Positions 16,567 to 23,644 of a stretch of DNA of 23,775 nt are shown in pieces. Position 1 is the first letter of the stretch. Each line of letters starts with the position of its first letter. Origin of the DNA: SBBG01 sp033717875. GTDB taxonomy: Bacteria > Pseudomonadota > Gammaproteobacteria > Ga0077554 > Ga007554. The stretch is taken from NCBI GenBank assembly GCA_033717875.1, contig JADDKJ010000047.1, positions 1 through 23,775 of the forward strand. The letters are read 5' to 3'. The translations under genes and the position numbers were made by a program. The notes beneath the pieces were generated by a model that did not search any database, was not told where the DNA came from, and saw only the letters and a list, made by a program, of their open reading frames with translations.

Positions 16567-17357
16567 GCCGCTTCCTTTTTTTTGTGACGCTCGTAGAGAA
16601 ACTTCAGCACCTCGCCGCGCAAGTGAACATAATCCCTGTCTTCGGCCAGGGCCAGGCGGTCACGCGGACGTGGCAGCTTGACATCCAGGATTTCCCCTAT
16701 GGTTGCGGACGGGCCGTTGGTCATCATCACGATACGATCCGAGAGCAGCACGGCCTCGTCCACATCATGCGTCACCATGATCGCCGTACTGCCCAACGAT
16801 GCCACGATGCGCAGCAGCTCATCCTGCAAGTGAGCGCGGGTCAGGGCATCGAGCGCGCCAAAGGGTTCATCGAGCAGAAGAACCTTGGGTTGCATGGACA
16901 AGGCCCGCGCGATTCCGACGCGTTGCTTCATGCCACCCGAGATCTCGTGCGGCATTTTATGTATCGCATGCCCCAGACCAACCAGCTCTAGCGCCTCTGT
17001 GGCACGTTTCTTGAGACTGGCCTTTGGCTCCTTGCCGCCGAACACCCGTTCCACGGCGAGATACACATTGTCGAAACAGCTCAGCCACGGCAGCAGGGAG
17101 TGGTTCTGAAACACCACGGCCCGATCCGGCCCGGGTCCTGCGATCTCGCGGCCCGCACAAAACAGCGCGCCGCCGCTCGGATCGATCAACCCCGCCACCA
17201 GATTGAGCAATGTCGACTTACCGCACCCGGAGTGCCCGATAATCGAGACAAACTCGCCCTGATCGATCAAGAGATTGATGTCTTTTAGCGCAACGAACTT
17301 TCCCTTTTTGGTTTCGAAAACCATTTGCGCATTTTCTATCTGTACATACTTGTTCAT
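16563..17357 (-). CDS. nrtD: Nitrate ABC transporter ATP-binding protein
   Basis: 264 residues. Walker A is GHSGCGKST (41-49), the signature ISGGMKQR begins at 139, Walker B is VLLLDEPFGALD, and the switch histidine is in VTHDVDEAV. It belongs to the nitrate/sulfonate/taurine ATPase group; nitrate is inferred from the neighbours. There is no NrtC-type solute-binding extension, so it is the short NrtD/NasD form. GGGAGGG precedes the ATG, 24 bp after nrtB. The final TAG is formed by a palindromic repeat, so the last residues may have been altered by that insertion (C-terminus KKKEAA). Confidence 0.93.
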   Translation of the reverse strand: MNKYVQIENAQMVFETKKGKFVALKDINLLIDQGEFVSIIGHSGCGKSTLLNLVAGLIDPSGGALFCAGREIAGPGPDRAVVFQNHSLLPWLSCFDNVYLAVERVFGGKEPKASLKKRATEALELVGLGHAIHKMPHEISGGMKQRVGIARALSMQPKVLLLDEPFGALDALTRAHLQDELLRIVASLGSTAIMVTHDVDEAVLLSDRIVMMTNGPSATIGEILDVKLPRPRDRLALAEDRDYVHLRGEVLKFLYERHKKKEAA

Positions 17358-17381
17358 TCAATGCCCTCCCGTGCGCCGGAC

Positions 17382-18296
17382 TCAGTATTCAAATCGCTTC
17401 GCCAGCAGCAATAAACCCTGCTCCAATAACAAGCCCACGATACCAACAATAAAAATAGCGATGATGATGTGCTCGACATTGAGGTTGTTCCATTCATCCC
17501 ACACCCAAAAGCCGATCCCCATGCCGCCGGTGAGCATCTCCGCGGCGACGATCACCAGCCAGGCCACGCCGATAGACAAGCGAATACCGGTCATCATGTA
17601 AGGCAGTACGGCGGGAAACAGGATCCTGGTGAAAACCTTCCATTCCGAGAGATTCAACACGCGCGCCACGTTCATATAATCCTGCGGCACTTTCGTCACT
17701 CCCACCGCGGTGTTGATAATCATCGGCCAGATGCTCGATATGAAGATCACCCAAATCGCGGCAGGCTGGGCCTCCTTCAATACCAGCAGACCGATTGGCA
17801 ACCAGGCCAGCGGCGATACCGGCCGCAGCAGGCTGATGATAGGAGACGCCATCCCGCTGAAAAAGGCAAATCGACCGATCACGAACCCCAGCGGAATGCC
17901 GATCAGCGCCGCCAGACCAAACCCTATGCCCACACGCTCAAGCGAACTGAGAATATTCCAGCCAATGCCTTTGTCATTCGGACCGTTATCGTAGAAGGGA
18001 TCACTGAACAGTTCGACCGCCGAGGCCCATGTCTTCTCAGGTCCCGGCAATTCGCCGCTTTGCTTGGCGAGCAACGCCCACATCACAAGAAACAAAACCA
18101 CACCCAGAACAGGCGGTATAACGCGCCTGATGAAGAATTCGGTCACTGTCTTGATGCGTTGTGCCGTGGCTTTTTCCGGTACGGTTTTCGTCGTCGCCAT
18201 TTCCTGTGGCTGTGTCATCGGCTGTTCCTTGACAGGTGAGGCAGGCATTGGCATTTCATCGCCAGAGATATTCTTCTTGATGCTTACTACACTCAT
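17382..18296 (-). CDS. nrtB: Nitrate ABC transporter permease
   Basis: About 304 residues. A hydrophilic N-terminal tail of about 60 residues comes before five or six membrane segments, starting with PPVLGVVLFLVMWALLA. The cytoplasmic EAA-type loop lies around ARVLNLSEWKVFTRILFPAVLP, and GWLVIVAAEMLTGGMGIGFW-like sequence is typical of NrtB/SsuC permeases. I chose ATG at 18296 because GAGGAAG sits 6 bp before it; a GTG at 18311 overlapping the nrtA stop is an alternative. It forms the inner-membrane channel for nitrate. Confidence 0.94.
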   Translation of the reverse strand: MSVVSIKKNISGDEMPMPASPVKEQPMTQPQEMATTKTVPEKATAQRIKTVTEFFIRRVIPPVLGVVLFLVMWALLAKQSGELPGPEKTWASAVELFSDPFYDNGPNDKGIGWNILSSLERVGIGFGLAALIGIPLGFVIGRFAFFSGMASPIISLLRPVSPLAWLPIGLLVLKEAQPAAIWVIFISSIWPMIINTAVGVTKVPQDYMNVARVLNLSEWKVFTRILFPAVLPYMMTGIRLSIGVAWLVIVAAEMLTGGMGIGFWVWDEWNNLNVEHIIIAIFIVGIVGLLLEQGLLLLAKRFEY

Positions 18297-18307
18297 GGCA
18301 TTCTTCC

Positions 18308-19606
18308 TCACACCTTGATCTTGAAGCTGCCGGCATACTTCTTCGGATCCTTGCCGTCCCAGACCACACCATCGATCAGCTTGCTGGCGCGCATCACATC
18401 CTTGGGCACAGGCACATTCAGTTGAGCCGCCGCCTGCTTGTACAACTCGATCTGATTCACTTTTTTCGCCACACCCAGATAATCGGGGTCATCCTTGAGC
18501 AACTTCCAGCGTCTGTGCTGTGTCAGGAACCACATGCCGTCGGAGAGATAGGGAAAATTCACCGCGCCGTCGTTGTGGAATTTCATGTAATTGGCATCTT
18601 TCCATTTCTTGCCGATGCCGTTGTCGTAATCACCGAGAAAACGGCCCTCGATCACTTCTTCCGGAGCATTCACATACGACTTGCTCGAAATGGTCTTTGC
18701 CACGCCGGAGCGGTTGGATAGCGTGTCGATATACCTTGATGCCTCCAGCACCGCCATGACCATGGCACGGGCGGTGTTGGGATATTTCTGGACGAATTCG
18801 TGAGTGACGCCCAGCACTTTTTCCGGATGATCCTTCCAGATATCCTGCGTCGTGGCGGCGGTGAAGCCGATCTTGTCGTAGATGGCGCGGGCATTCCATG
18901 GTTCACCGACGCAATAACCGTCCATGTTGCCGACGCGCATGTTCGCCACCATTTGCGGCGGCGGCACAGTGATCGTCTTCACATCAGTGAGCGGATTGAT
19001 GTCGTGCGCGGCAAGCCAGTAGTACAACCACATGGCATGGGTTCCGGTCGGAAACGTCTGGGCAAAGGTGTATTCGCGCTTTTCACCCTCAATCTTGTCG
19101 ATGAGCTTTTTCAGCGATGCCCCATCGGTGACACCCTTGGCCTTGGACTGGTTGGATAGCGTGATGGCTTGCCCATTGTTGTTCAGGCACATCAACACCG
19201 CCATGTCCTTCTGCGGGCCGCCTATGCCCATCTGCACGCCATAGATCAGGCCATACAGCACATGGGCCGCATCCAGCTCGCCGTTCACCAGCTTGTCGCG
19301 CACCCCGGCCCAGCTCGCCTCCTTGGTCACCGTCACATCCAGGCCATACTTCTTGTAAAGACCAAGCTCTCCGGCCATGACCACACTGGCGCAATCGGTA
19401 AGCGGAATGAAACCGATCTTGAGCGATGTTTTCTCCGGCGCGTCGGAACCCGCCGCCCACGCCGCGTTGCGAACCCCGGGTGGAATCAGCCCCATCAAAG
19501 CGGCCCCGGTCAGAATCGACCCGCCGATCTTGAGAAAACCACGCCGCGAAATCCCTGTTCCCTCATGATCACTCTTCTGCTCATTGACGTGTTTATCGTC
19601 GCTCAT
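18308..19606 (-). CDS. nrtA: Nitrate-binding protein of the NrtABD importer, Tat-exported
   Basis: 432 residues. A twin-arginine signal is present: SRRGFLKIGG at residues 20-29 followed by a hydrophobic stretch. The body matches the CmpA/NrtA nitrate-binding family (LKIGFIPLTDCASVVMA, then YCVGEPWNARAI). Export by Tat means it binds nitrate in the periplasm. It is therefore the transport component and not NasS, the cytoplasmic nitrate sensor of the same fold. ATG at 19606 is preceded by GGGAG; 46 further in-frame codons upstream read through the leader hairpins and are not coding. Expression should depend on the attenuator in the leader. Confidence 0.94.
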   Translation of the reverse strand: MSDDKHVNEQKSDHEGTGISRRGFLKIGGSILTGAALMGLIPPGVRNAAWAAGSDAPEKTSLKIGFIPLTDCASVVMAGELGLYKKYGLDVTVTKEASWAGVRDKLVNGELDAAHVLYGLIYGVQMGIGGPQKDMAVLMCLNNNGQAITLSNQSKAKGVTDGASLKKLIDKIEGEKREYTFAQTFPTGTHAMWLYYWLAAHDINPLTDVKTITVPPPQMVANMRVGNMDGYCVGEPWNARAIYDKIGFTAATTQDIWKDHPEKVLGVTHEFVQKYPNTARAMVMAVLEASRYIDTLSNRSGVAKTISSKSYVNAPEEVIEGRFLGDYDNGIGKKWKDANYMKFHNDGAVNFPYLSDGMWFLTQHRRWKLLKDDPDYLGVAKKVNQIELYKQAAAQLNVPVPKDVMRASKLIDGVVWDGKDPKKYAGSFKIKV

Positions 19607-19638
19607 ACTTTTTGACTCCCGCTTAATTTTATCGATGC

Positions 19639-19667
19639 AAAAAAACAAAAAGGCGCACACCCGCGCC
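19639..19667 (-). terminator. Leader terminator (attenuator) before nrtA
   Basis: On the minus strand, GGCGC pairs with GCGCC around a 6-nt loop, followed by TTTTTGTTTTTTT, 32 bp before the nrtA ATG. A longer alternative stem is possible: AAAGGCG from the second ANTAR hairpin (19692-19698) pairs perfectly with CGCCTTT (19649-19655). Forming the ANTAR hairpin would therefore compete with this longer terminator. Confidence 0.88.
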
Positions 19668-19688
19668 GGAAGATAATCCCGCACGAAT

Positions 19689-19728
19689 GGACGCCTTTGT
19701 CCGCATGGCAAACCGCCGTTGGCCTGCC
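19689..19728 (-). promoter_or_regulatory. Two-hexaloop ANTAR target RNA in the nrtA leader (NasT-responsive)
   Basis: Minus-strand RNA, 5' to 3': hairpin 1 (19728-19707) has an 8-bp stem GGCAGGCC/GGTTTGCC with two G-U pairs and the loop AACGGC. After a 4-nt linker, hairpin 2 (19702-19689) has the stem GGAC/GTCC and the loop AAAGGC. Both loops have six bases with A at position 1 and G at position 4, the known ANTAR-protein recognition pattern. The terminator lies directly downstream and nasT is the gene just upstream. Confidence 0.9.
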
Positions 19729-19775
19729 TCTTTCTACGAATCAACCCCTCATCGGGTCAATCCGTCAATAAAAAC

Positions 19776-20348
19776 TCACGCCAAAATATCCGCCGCCACA
19801 TTGACGATTTTCGCCACCTCCGCAAGCCGCATGTTGCGATCCATCGCCATCTTACGCAGGGTTCTGTATGCCTCGTCCTCACCACATTTTTTTTGTTTCA
19901 TCACTACCCCCTTGGCTCGCTCGATCTGCTTGCGCTCGGCCAGGGTCTCGGTGACTTTTTCCAGATCGCGCTTCACCGCCTGGTATTGCTCGAAACGCGC
20001 CACAGCGACATCGATGATCGATTTGATGCGATCTTTCCGCAACCCATCCACCACATAGGCACTTACCCCAGCCTTTACCGCCGAGCGAATCTTTTCGGCA
20101 TCGCCATCATCCGTGAACATGACAATCGGACGCGGCTGATCACGACTGATGATGCATAAGTGCTCCAATGTGTCGCGCTGCGGCGAATCCGTATCTATGA
20201 TAATGACATCGGGCTGCAACTCCCGAACACGTTCATACAAATTTTCGTCAGGATCGACCCGCGCGGCAATATCATGTCCCGCATCATGCAGTGCCTCTAT
20301 CAGCATCTGGGATTTGCGCGGATCCTCATCGATCAGCATGATACGCAT
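19776..20348 (-). CDS. nasT: Nitrate-responsive ANTAR antiterminator NasT
   Basis: 190 residues. Residues 1-120 form a receiver-like domain with an acidic pocket (D7, E8, D9) and D52 in IIIDTDSP, but no clear conserved lysine in AYVVDGL, as in NasT/AmiR pseudo-receivers. A coiled-coil segment (about 105-130) leads into the C-terminal RNA-binding ANTAR domain (RKQIERAKGVVMKQKKCGEDEAYRTLRKMA in two parts, ending VNVAADILA). NasT normally binds leader hairpins and prevents termination when nitrate releases it from NasS. Its target is seen just downstream, before nrtA. No nasS is next to it, unlike the usual nasST pair. A sigma-54 promoter with NtrC-like sites lies upstream. Confidence 0.94.
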   Translation of the reverse strand: MRIMLIDEDPRKSQMLIEALHDAGHDIAARVDPDENLYERVRELQPDVIIIDTDSPQRDTLEHLCIISRDQPRPIVMFTDDGDAEKIRSAVKAGVSAYVVDGLRKDRIKSIIDVAVARFEQYQAVKRDLEKVTETLAERKQIERAKGVVMKQKKCGEDEAYRTLRKMAMDRNMRLAEVAKIVNVAADILA

Positions 20349-20396
20349 TTTCGTGGATCCCGTTTTTAGCCTTGATATACCGCCTCTCTGCGATCC

Positions 20397-20412
20397 AGCA
20401 AGCTCTATGCCA
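20397..20412 (-). promoter_or_regulatory. Sigma-54 promoter of nasT
   Basis: The minus strand reads TGGCATAGAGCTTGCT, with GG and GC 10 bp apart. The predicted start near 20386 gives a leader of about 38 nt. This is the only strong promoter I see upstream of the nasT-nrtABD-porin unit. Confidence 0.87.
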
Positions 20413-20486
20413 CTCTATTTTTACTTAACACAATCATAAAGATATCATCGCTGAGCGAAATCCAGCTTAACCATTCCTGACAACCA

Positions 20487-20535
20487 TGCACCACTATCAG
20501 GCAGAGCAGGTCTTGTTGCGATTATTTATGGTGCA
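20487..20535. promoter_or_regulatory. NtrC-type enhancer pair between nasT and moaB
   Basis: Site 1 (20487-20503) reads TGCACCACTATCAGGCA on the plus strand, with one perfect half. Site 2 (20519-20535) ends in a perfect GGTGCA. Centres are 32 bp apart at about -109 and -141 from the predicted nasT start, like the classic glnA enhancer spacing. Their closeness to the moaB promoter leaves open an effect on that gene too. Confidence 0.68.
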
Positions 20536-20569
20536 ATATCCTGCCGAAGCAACCACGCGCCGGAAGTCT

Positions 20570-20597
20570 TTGGCGGGCGGGGAACTCGCCGTATAAT
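20570..20597 (+). promoter_or_regulatory. Sigma-70 promoter of moaB-moeA-mobA
   Basis: A perfect -10 TATAAT (20592-20597) is preceded, 16 bp upstream, by TTGGCG as a fair -35. Transcription would start near 20604, about 18 nt before the ATG, with AGGAG as the ribosome-binding site. The cofactor genes may thus be constitutive, unlike the divergent NtrC/sigma-54 genes. Confidence 0.72.
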
Positions 20598-20621
20598 ACC
20601 CCCACGCACCAGGAGTCCCGC

Positions 20622-21140
20622 ATGAAAACCGATCACTTCATCGCCGCTAACATCGCTGTACTGACTGTCTCCGATACTCGCACCGAGGAAACCGATACCT
20701 CAGGCCAACTATTGGCTGGGCGCCTCGGCGAGGCAGGTCATCACCTCGCGGAAAAAGCGATGGTGACGGATGATGTGTATCAAGTGCGCGCCATCGTGTC
20801 GCGCTGGATCGCGGACGCGGGCGTCGATGTGGTGCTCATCACCGGCGGCACCGGCATCACCTGGCGCGATGTGACGCCCGAGGCGATACGGCCATTGCTG
20901 GACAAGGAAATCGACGGCTTCGGCGAGTTGTTCCGCGCGATTTCCTATCAGGACATCAAGACCTCGACGATCCAATCGCGCGCCTTCGCCGGTATCGCCA
21001 ACGGCACGTTGATCTTCGCCATGCCCGGCTCGACCAACGCCTGCCGCACCGCATGGGATGAAATCCTCAAATACCAACTGGACAGCCGCAACCCGCCGTG
21101 TAATTTCATCGAATTGATACCACGACTGAAAAAGGGCTGA
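20622..21140 (+). CDS. moaB: Molybdenum cofactor biosynthesis protein MoaB
   Basis: 172 residues, a full-length MoaB/Mog-family protein. It begins IAVLTVSDTRTEETDTSG and contains LITGGTGITWRDVTPEA (from residue 72), the molybdopterin-binding/adenylation motif, and MPGSTNACRTAWDEI. It should adenylylate molybdopterin before MoeA inserts molybdate. AGGAG precedes the ATG. It is first in an operon with moeA and mobA; no separate mog gene is seen, so it probably serves that role. Confidence 0.93.
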   Translation: MKTDHFIAANIAVLTVSDTRTEETDTSGQLLAGRLGEAGHHLAEKAMVTDDVYQVRAIVSRWIADAGVDVVLITGGTGITWRDVTPEAIRPLLDKEIDGFGELFRAISYQDIKTSTIQSRAFAGIANGTLIFAMPGSTNACRTAWDEILKYQLDSRNPPCNFIELIPRLKKG

Positions 21141-21150
21141 GAAAAACTCC

Positions 21151-22392
21151 GTGAGCGACCCATGTTACAAGCCATCTGAACTGCTGAGCGTCGATGACGC
21201 GCTCAGCCTGTTATTGTCCAAGGCGCTGCCGATCGACGAAGTCGAACATGTGGAGACAGCCTCGGCGCTGGGGCGGGTGCTCGCACAACCACAGATATCC
21301 ACCCTCGACATCCCGCCCACCGCCACCAGCGCGATGGATGGCTATGCCATCGCCCACCGTGATCTGCATTCCGGCACAGAGACACAGTTATGCGTCAGCC
21401 AACGCATCCCTGCTGGCAGCACGGGGCGGCCTCTGGAGCCACACACCGTCGCGCGCATTTTCACCGGCGCCCCGCTGCCGGCGGGCGCGGATACGGTGGT
21501 CATGCAGGAGCATTGCCGCGCAGAGGGCGATATGGTCATCATTCCGCCCGGCATCAAAGCCGGTCAAAACGTCCGCCGCACAGGCGAGGACATCACCGCC
21601 GGCAGCGAGATTCTTGCGGCAGGCATCCAGCTCCGCCCGCAAGACATGGGATTGGCGGCCTCGATCGGCTTGGCGCGACTGCCGGTCTATCGTAAGTTGC
21701 GCGTGGCAATGCTGTGCACCGGCGACGAACTCACCACGCCCGGAACACCTCTCGCACCGGGCAAGATCTACAATGCCAACCGTTACACCCTCATGGGTTT
21801 GTTGCAATCGATAAATTGCGAGATCATCGACTTCGGCATCGTGCCCGACAACCTCGCCGCTACACGCACCGTACTCTCCGCCGCAGCGCAACAGGCCGAT
21901 GTCGTCGTCAGCAGCGGCGGTGTGTCGGTCGGCGATGAGGATCACGTCAAAACCGCTGTTGAGGAACTGGGGCACATCGAGTTATGGCGCATCGCCATGA
22001 AACCCGGCAAACCGCTGGCCTTCGGCGCTATCGGCGCAACACCGTTCTTCGGCCTGCCGGGCAATCCGGTCTCGGTATTCGCCACCTTTTGCCTCTTTGC
22101 GCGCCCCTTCATTCTGCGCCGCCAGGGGATGACGGACATACTGCCGCAGACCATCGCCGTGCAAGCCGATTTCGACTGGCCCAAGGCCGGCCCACGCCGC
22201 GAATACCTGCGCGCGAGACTGAGTAGCGCGGACGACGATGCGATCACTCGCGCCACCCTCTTTCATCATCAAGGCTCCGCCGCGCTCAGCTCGGTAAGCT
22301 GGGCACAGGGACTGGTCTGCATCCCCGAAGGGAAAACCGTGCAGCGCGGCCAGATGGTCAGTTTCATTCCCTTTGCGGAACTGCTGAAGTGA
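21151..22392 (+). CDS. moeA: Molybdopterin molybdenumtransferase MoeA
   Basis: 413 residues, a normal MoeA length. Motifs are SAMDGYA (about 60-66), GEDITAGSEIL, and the MoaB/Mog-like nucleotide fold with SSGGVSVGDED (254-264), then MKPGKPLAFG and GLPGNPVSVF. It inserts molybdate from ModABC into adenylylated molybdopterin. The start is GTG at 21151, 10 bp after moaB, since the frame is open there and the N-terminus aligns with the family. Translation is probably coupled to moaB. Confidence 0.95.
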   Translation: MSDPCYKPSELLSVDDALSLLLSKALPIDEVEHVETASALGRVLAQPQISTLDIPPTATSAMDGYAIAHRDLHSGTETQLCVSQRIPAGSTGRPLEPHTVARIFTGAPLPAGADTVVMQEHCRAEGDMVIIPPGIKAGQNVRRTGEDITAGSEILAAGIQLRPQDMGLAASIGLARLPVYRKLRVAMLCTGDELTTPGTPLAPGKIYNANRYTLMGLLQSINCEIIDFGIVPDNLAATRTVLSAAAQQADVVVSSGGVSVGDEDHVKTAVEELGHIELWRIAMKPGKPLAFGAIGATPFFGLPGNPVSVFATFCLFARPFILRRQGMTDILPQTIAVQADFDWPKAGPRREYLRARLSSADDDAITRATLFHHQGSAALSSVSWAQGLVCIPEGKTVQRGQMVSFIPFAELLK

Positions 22393-22410
22393 AAACGTCG
22401 GAATGACGTA

Positions 22411-23040
22411 GTGATACCACGCAGCGACATCACCGGCATCATTCTCGCCGGAGGCCAGGCCCGCCGCATGGGCGGCGCGGAGAAAGGGCTGATCGACTTG
22501 CTGGGCAAGCCCCTCATCGCCCACGTCATCGCCCGCCTCGCGCCACAGGTGAGCGACATCATCATCAGCGCCAACCGCGACATCGCCCAATACACTTCTT
22601 TCGGCTATACCGTGACCGAAGACACCCTGCCTGGACATGTCGGCCCCTTAGGCGGCGTGCTCAGCGCAATGGCCGCTGCGCATACCGGCTATCTTCTCAT
22701 CGTCCCCTGCGACGCTCCATTCCTGCCACCTGATCTGGCCGAACGTCTTGCCGCGACACTGAACCGGGAACATGCTGAAGCCTGCGCCGCCCACGACGGT
22801 GAGCGCATCCAGCCGCTGTTTACCTTGCTGCACCGCAAACTCGCCATCAGCCTGGCGGATTATCTTGATCACGGTCATCACAAAGTCGAAGACTGGCTTC
22901 GCAGCCATCGGCTTGCACTGGCGGATTTTTCGGAATGTCCCGAGGCATTCACAAACATCAACACCCATAAGGACGTTGCGAAAGCGGAGAAATTGATGCT
23001 CACCCTCCGTGAACTCGACACAATAAGGGAGAATCCATGA
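22411..23040 (+). CDS. mobA: Molybdenum cofactor guanylyltransferase MobA
   Basis: 209 residues. The GTP-binding loop LAGGQARRMGGAEKG (12-26) and the metal-binding PCDAPFLP identify MobA. It adds GMP to Mo-molybdopterin, making the bis-MGD cofactor that NasA requires. The GTG start at 22411 is the only one that keeps the N-terminal GTP loop near the usual position; an in-frame stop lies just upstream. It starts 18 bp after moeA and its stop overlaps the next ATG (ATGA). Confidence 0.93.
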   Translation: MIPRSDITGIILAGGQARRMGGAEKGLIDLLGKPLIAHVIARLAPQVSDIIISANRDIAQYTSFGYTVTEDTLPGHVGPLGGVLSAMAAAHTGYLLIVPCDAPFLPPDLAERLAATLNREHAEACAAHDGERIQPLFTLLHRKLAISLADYLDHGHHKVEDWLRSHRLALADFSECPEAFTNINTHKDVAKAEKLMLTLRELDTIRENP

Positions 23041-23636
23041 AACTCTACGACATGCCGCTCTCCGGCAACTGCTACAAAATTCGCTTGATGCTTTCCCTGC
23101 TTGGCAAGGAATATGACACGGTGGCTGTCGACCTGAAACGCGGCGGCCATCAAACACCGTCTTTCCTGAAGCTAAACCCGCGCGGTCAGGTTCCCGTGCT
23201 TGAGGATGGCGACACTGTCATCTGGGATTCCACCGCCATTCTGATATACCTGGCGCGCCGTTATGGCAGCGAATCCTGGCTGCCGCTCGAAGCGCGCGAG
23301 ATGGCGGAGGTCACGCAATGGCTGGCCGTGGCCCAAAACGAAATCCTCTATGGCCTGGCGCGCGCCCGCGCGATCATACTATTCAAGCGCCCGTGGGATA
23401 TGCAGCAATGCAGAGAAACGGGGTTGGCTATCCTGCCCGTCATGGAACAGCATCTTCAACACCGGCACTGGCTGGCCCTTGACCGCCCGACCATCGCGGA
23501 CATCGCCTGCTATCCGTATGTGGCACTCGCGCCTGAAGGGGGGATCGCCCTCGATGATTATCCGGCAATCCGGGCCTGGATAAAAAACATCGAGCATCTT
23601 CCGGGGTATGTCGCCATGACGGGTATCTCGCCGTAA
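23037..23636 (+). CDS. Glutathione S-transferase family protein
   Basis: 199 residues. The N-terminal thioredoxin fold (about 1-78) begins MKLYDMPLSGNCYKIRLML and contains NPRGQVPVLEDG and DSTAILIYLA, the usual glutathione-binding region; the rest is the alpha-helical GST domain (with LDRPTIADIACYPYVAL). S/N/C residues near position 9-12 could activate the thiol. It resembles the YfcG/Nu-type bacterial GSTs more than detoxifying plant classes. It overlaps mobA by 4 bp and has GGGAG before the ATG, so it is co-expressed with the Moco genes. Its substrate and any link to Moco are unknown. Confidence 0.88.
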   Translation: MKLYDMPLSGNCYKIRLMLSLLGKEYDTVAVDLKRGGHQTPSFLKLNPRGQVPVLEDGDTVIWDSTAILIYLARRYGSESWLPLEAREMAEVTQWLAVAQNEILYGLARARAIILFKRPWDMQQCRETGLAILPVMEQHLQHRHWLALDRPTIADIACYPYVALAPEGGIALDDYPAIRAWIKNIEHLPGYVAMTGISP

Positions 23637-23644
23637 CAAATTAC

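Noticed and set aside
18308..19606. NrtA as the NasS nitrate sensor.
   Set aside because: It carries a clear twin-arginine export signal, whereas NasS is cytoplasmic.
19607..19744. An extended N-terminus for NrtA through 46 upstream in-frame codons.
   Set aside because: That stretch contains the ANTAR hairpins and the leader terminator, and ATG at 19606 has a good ribosome-binding site just before the Tat signal.
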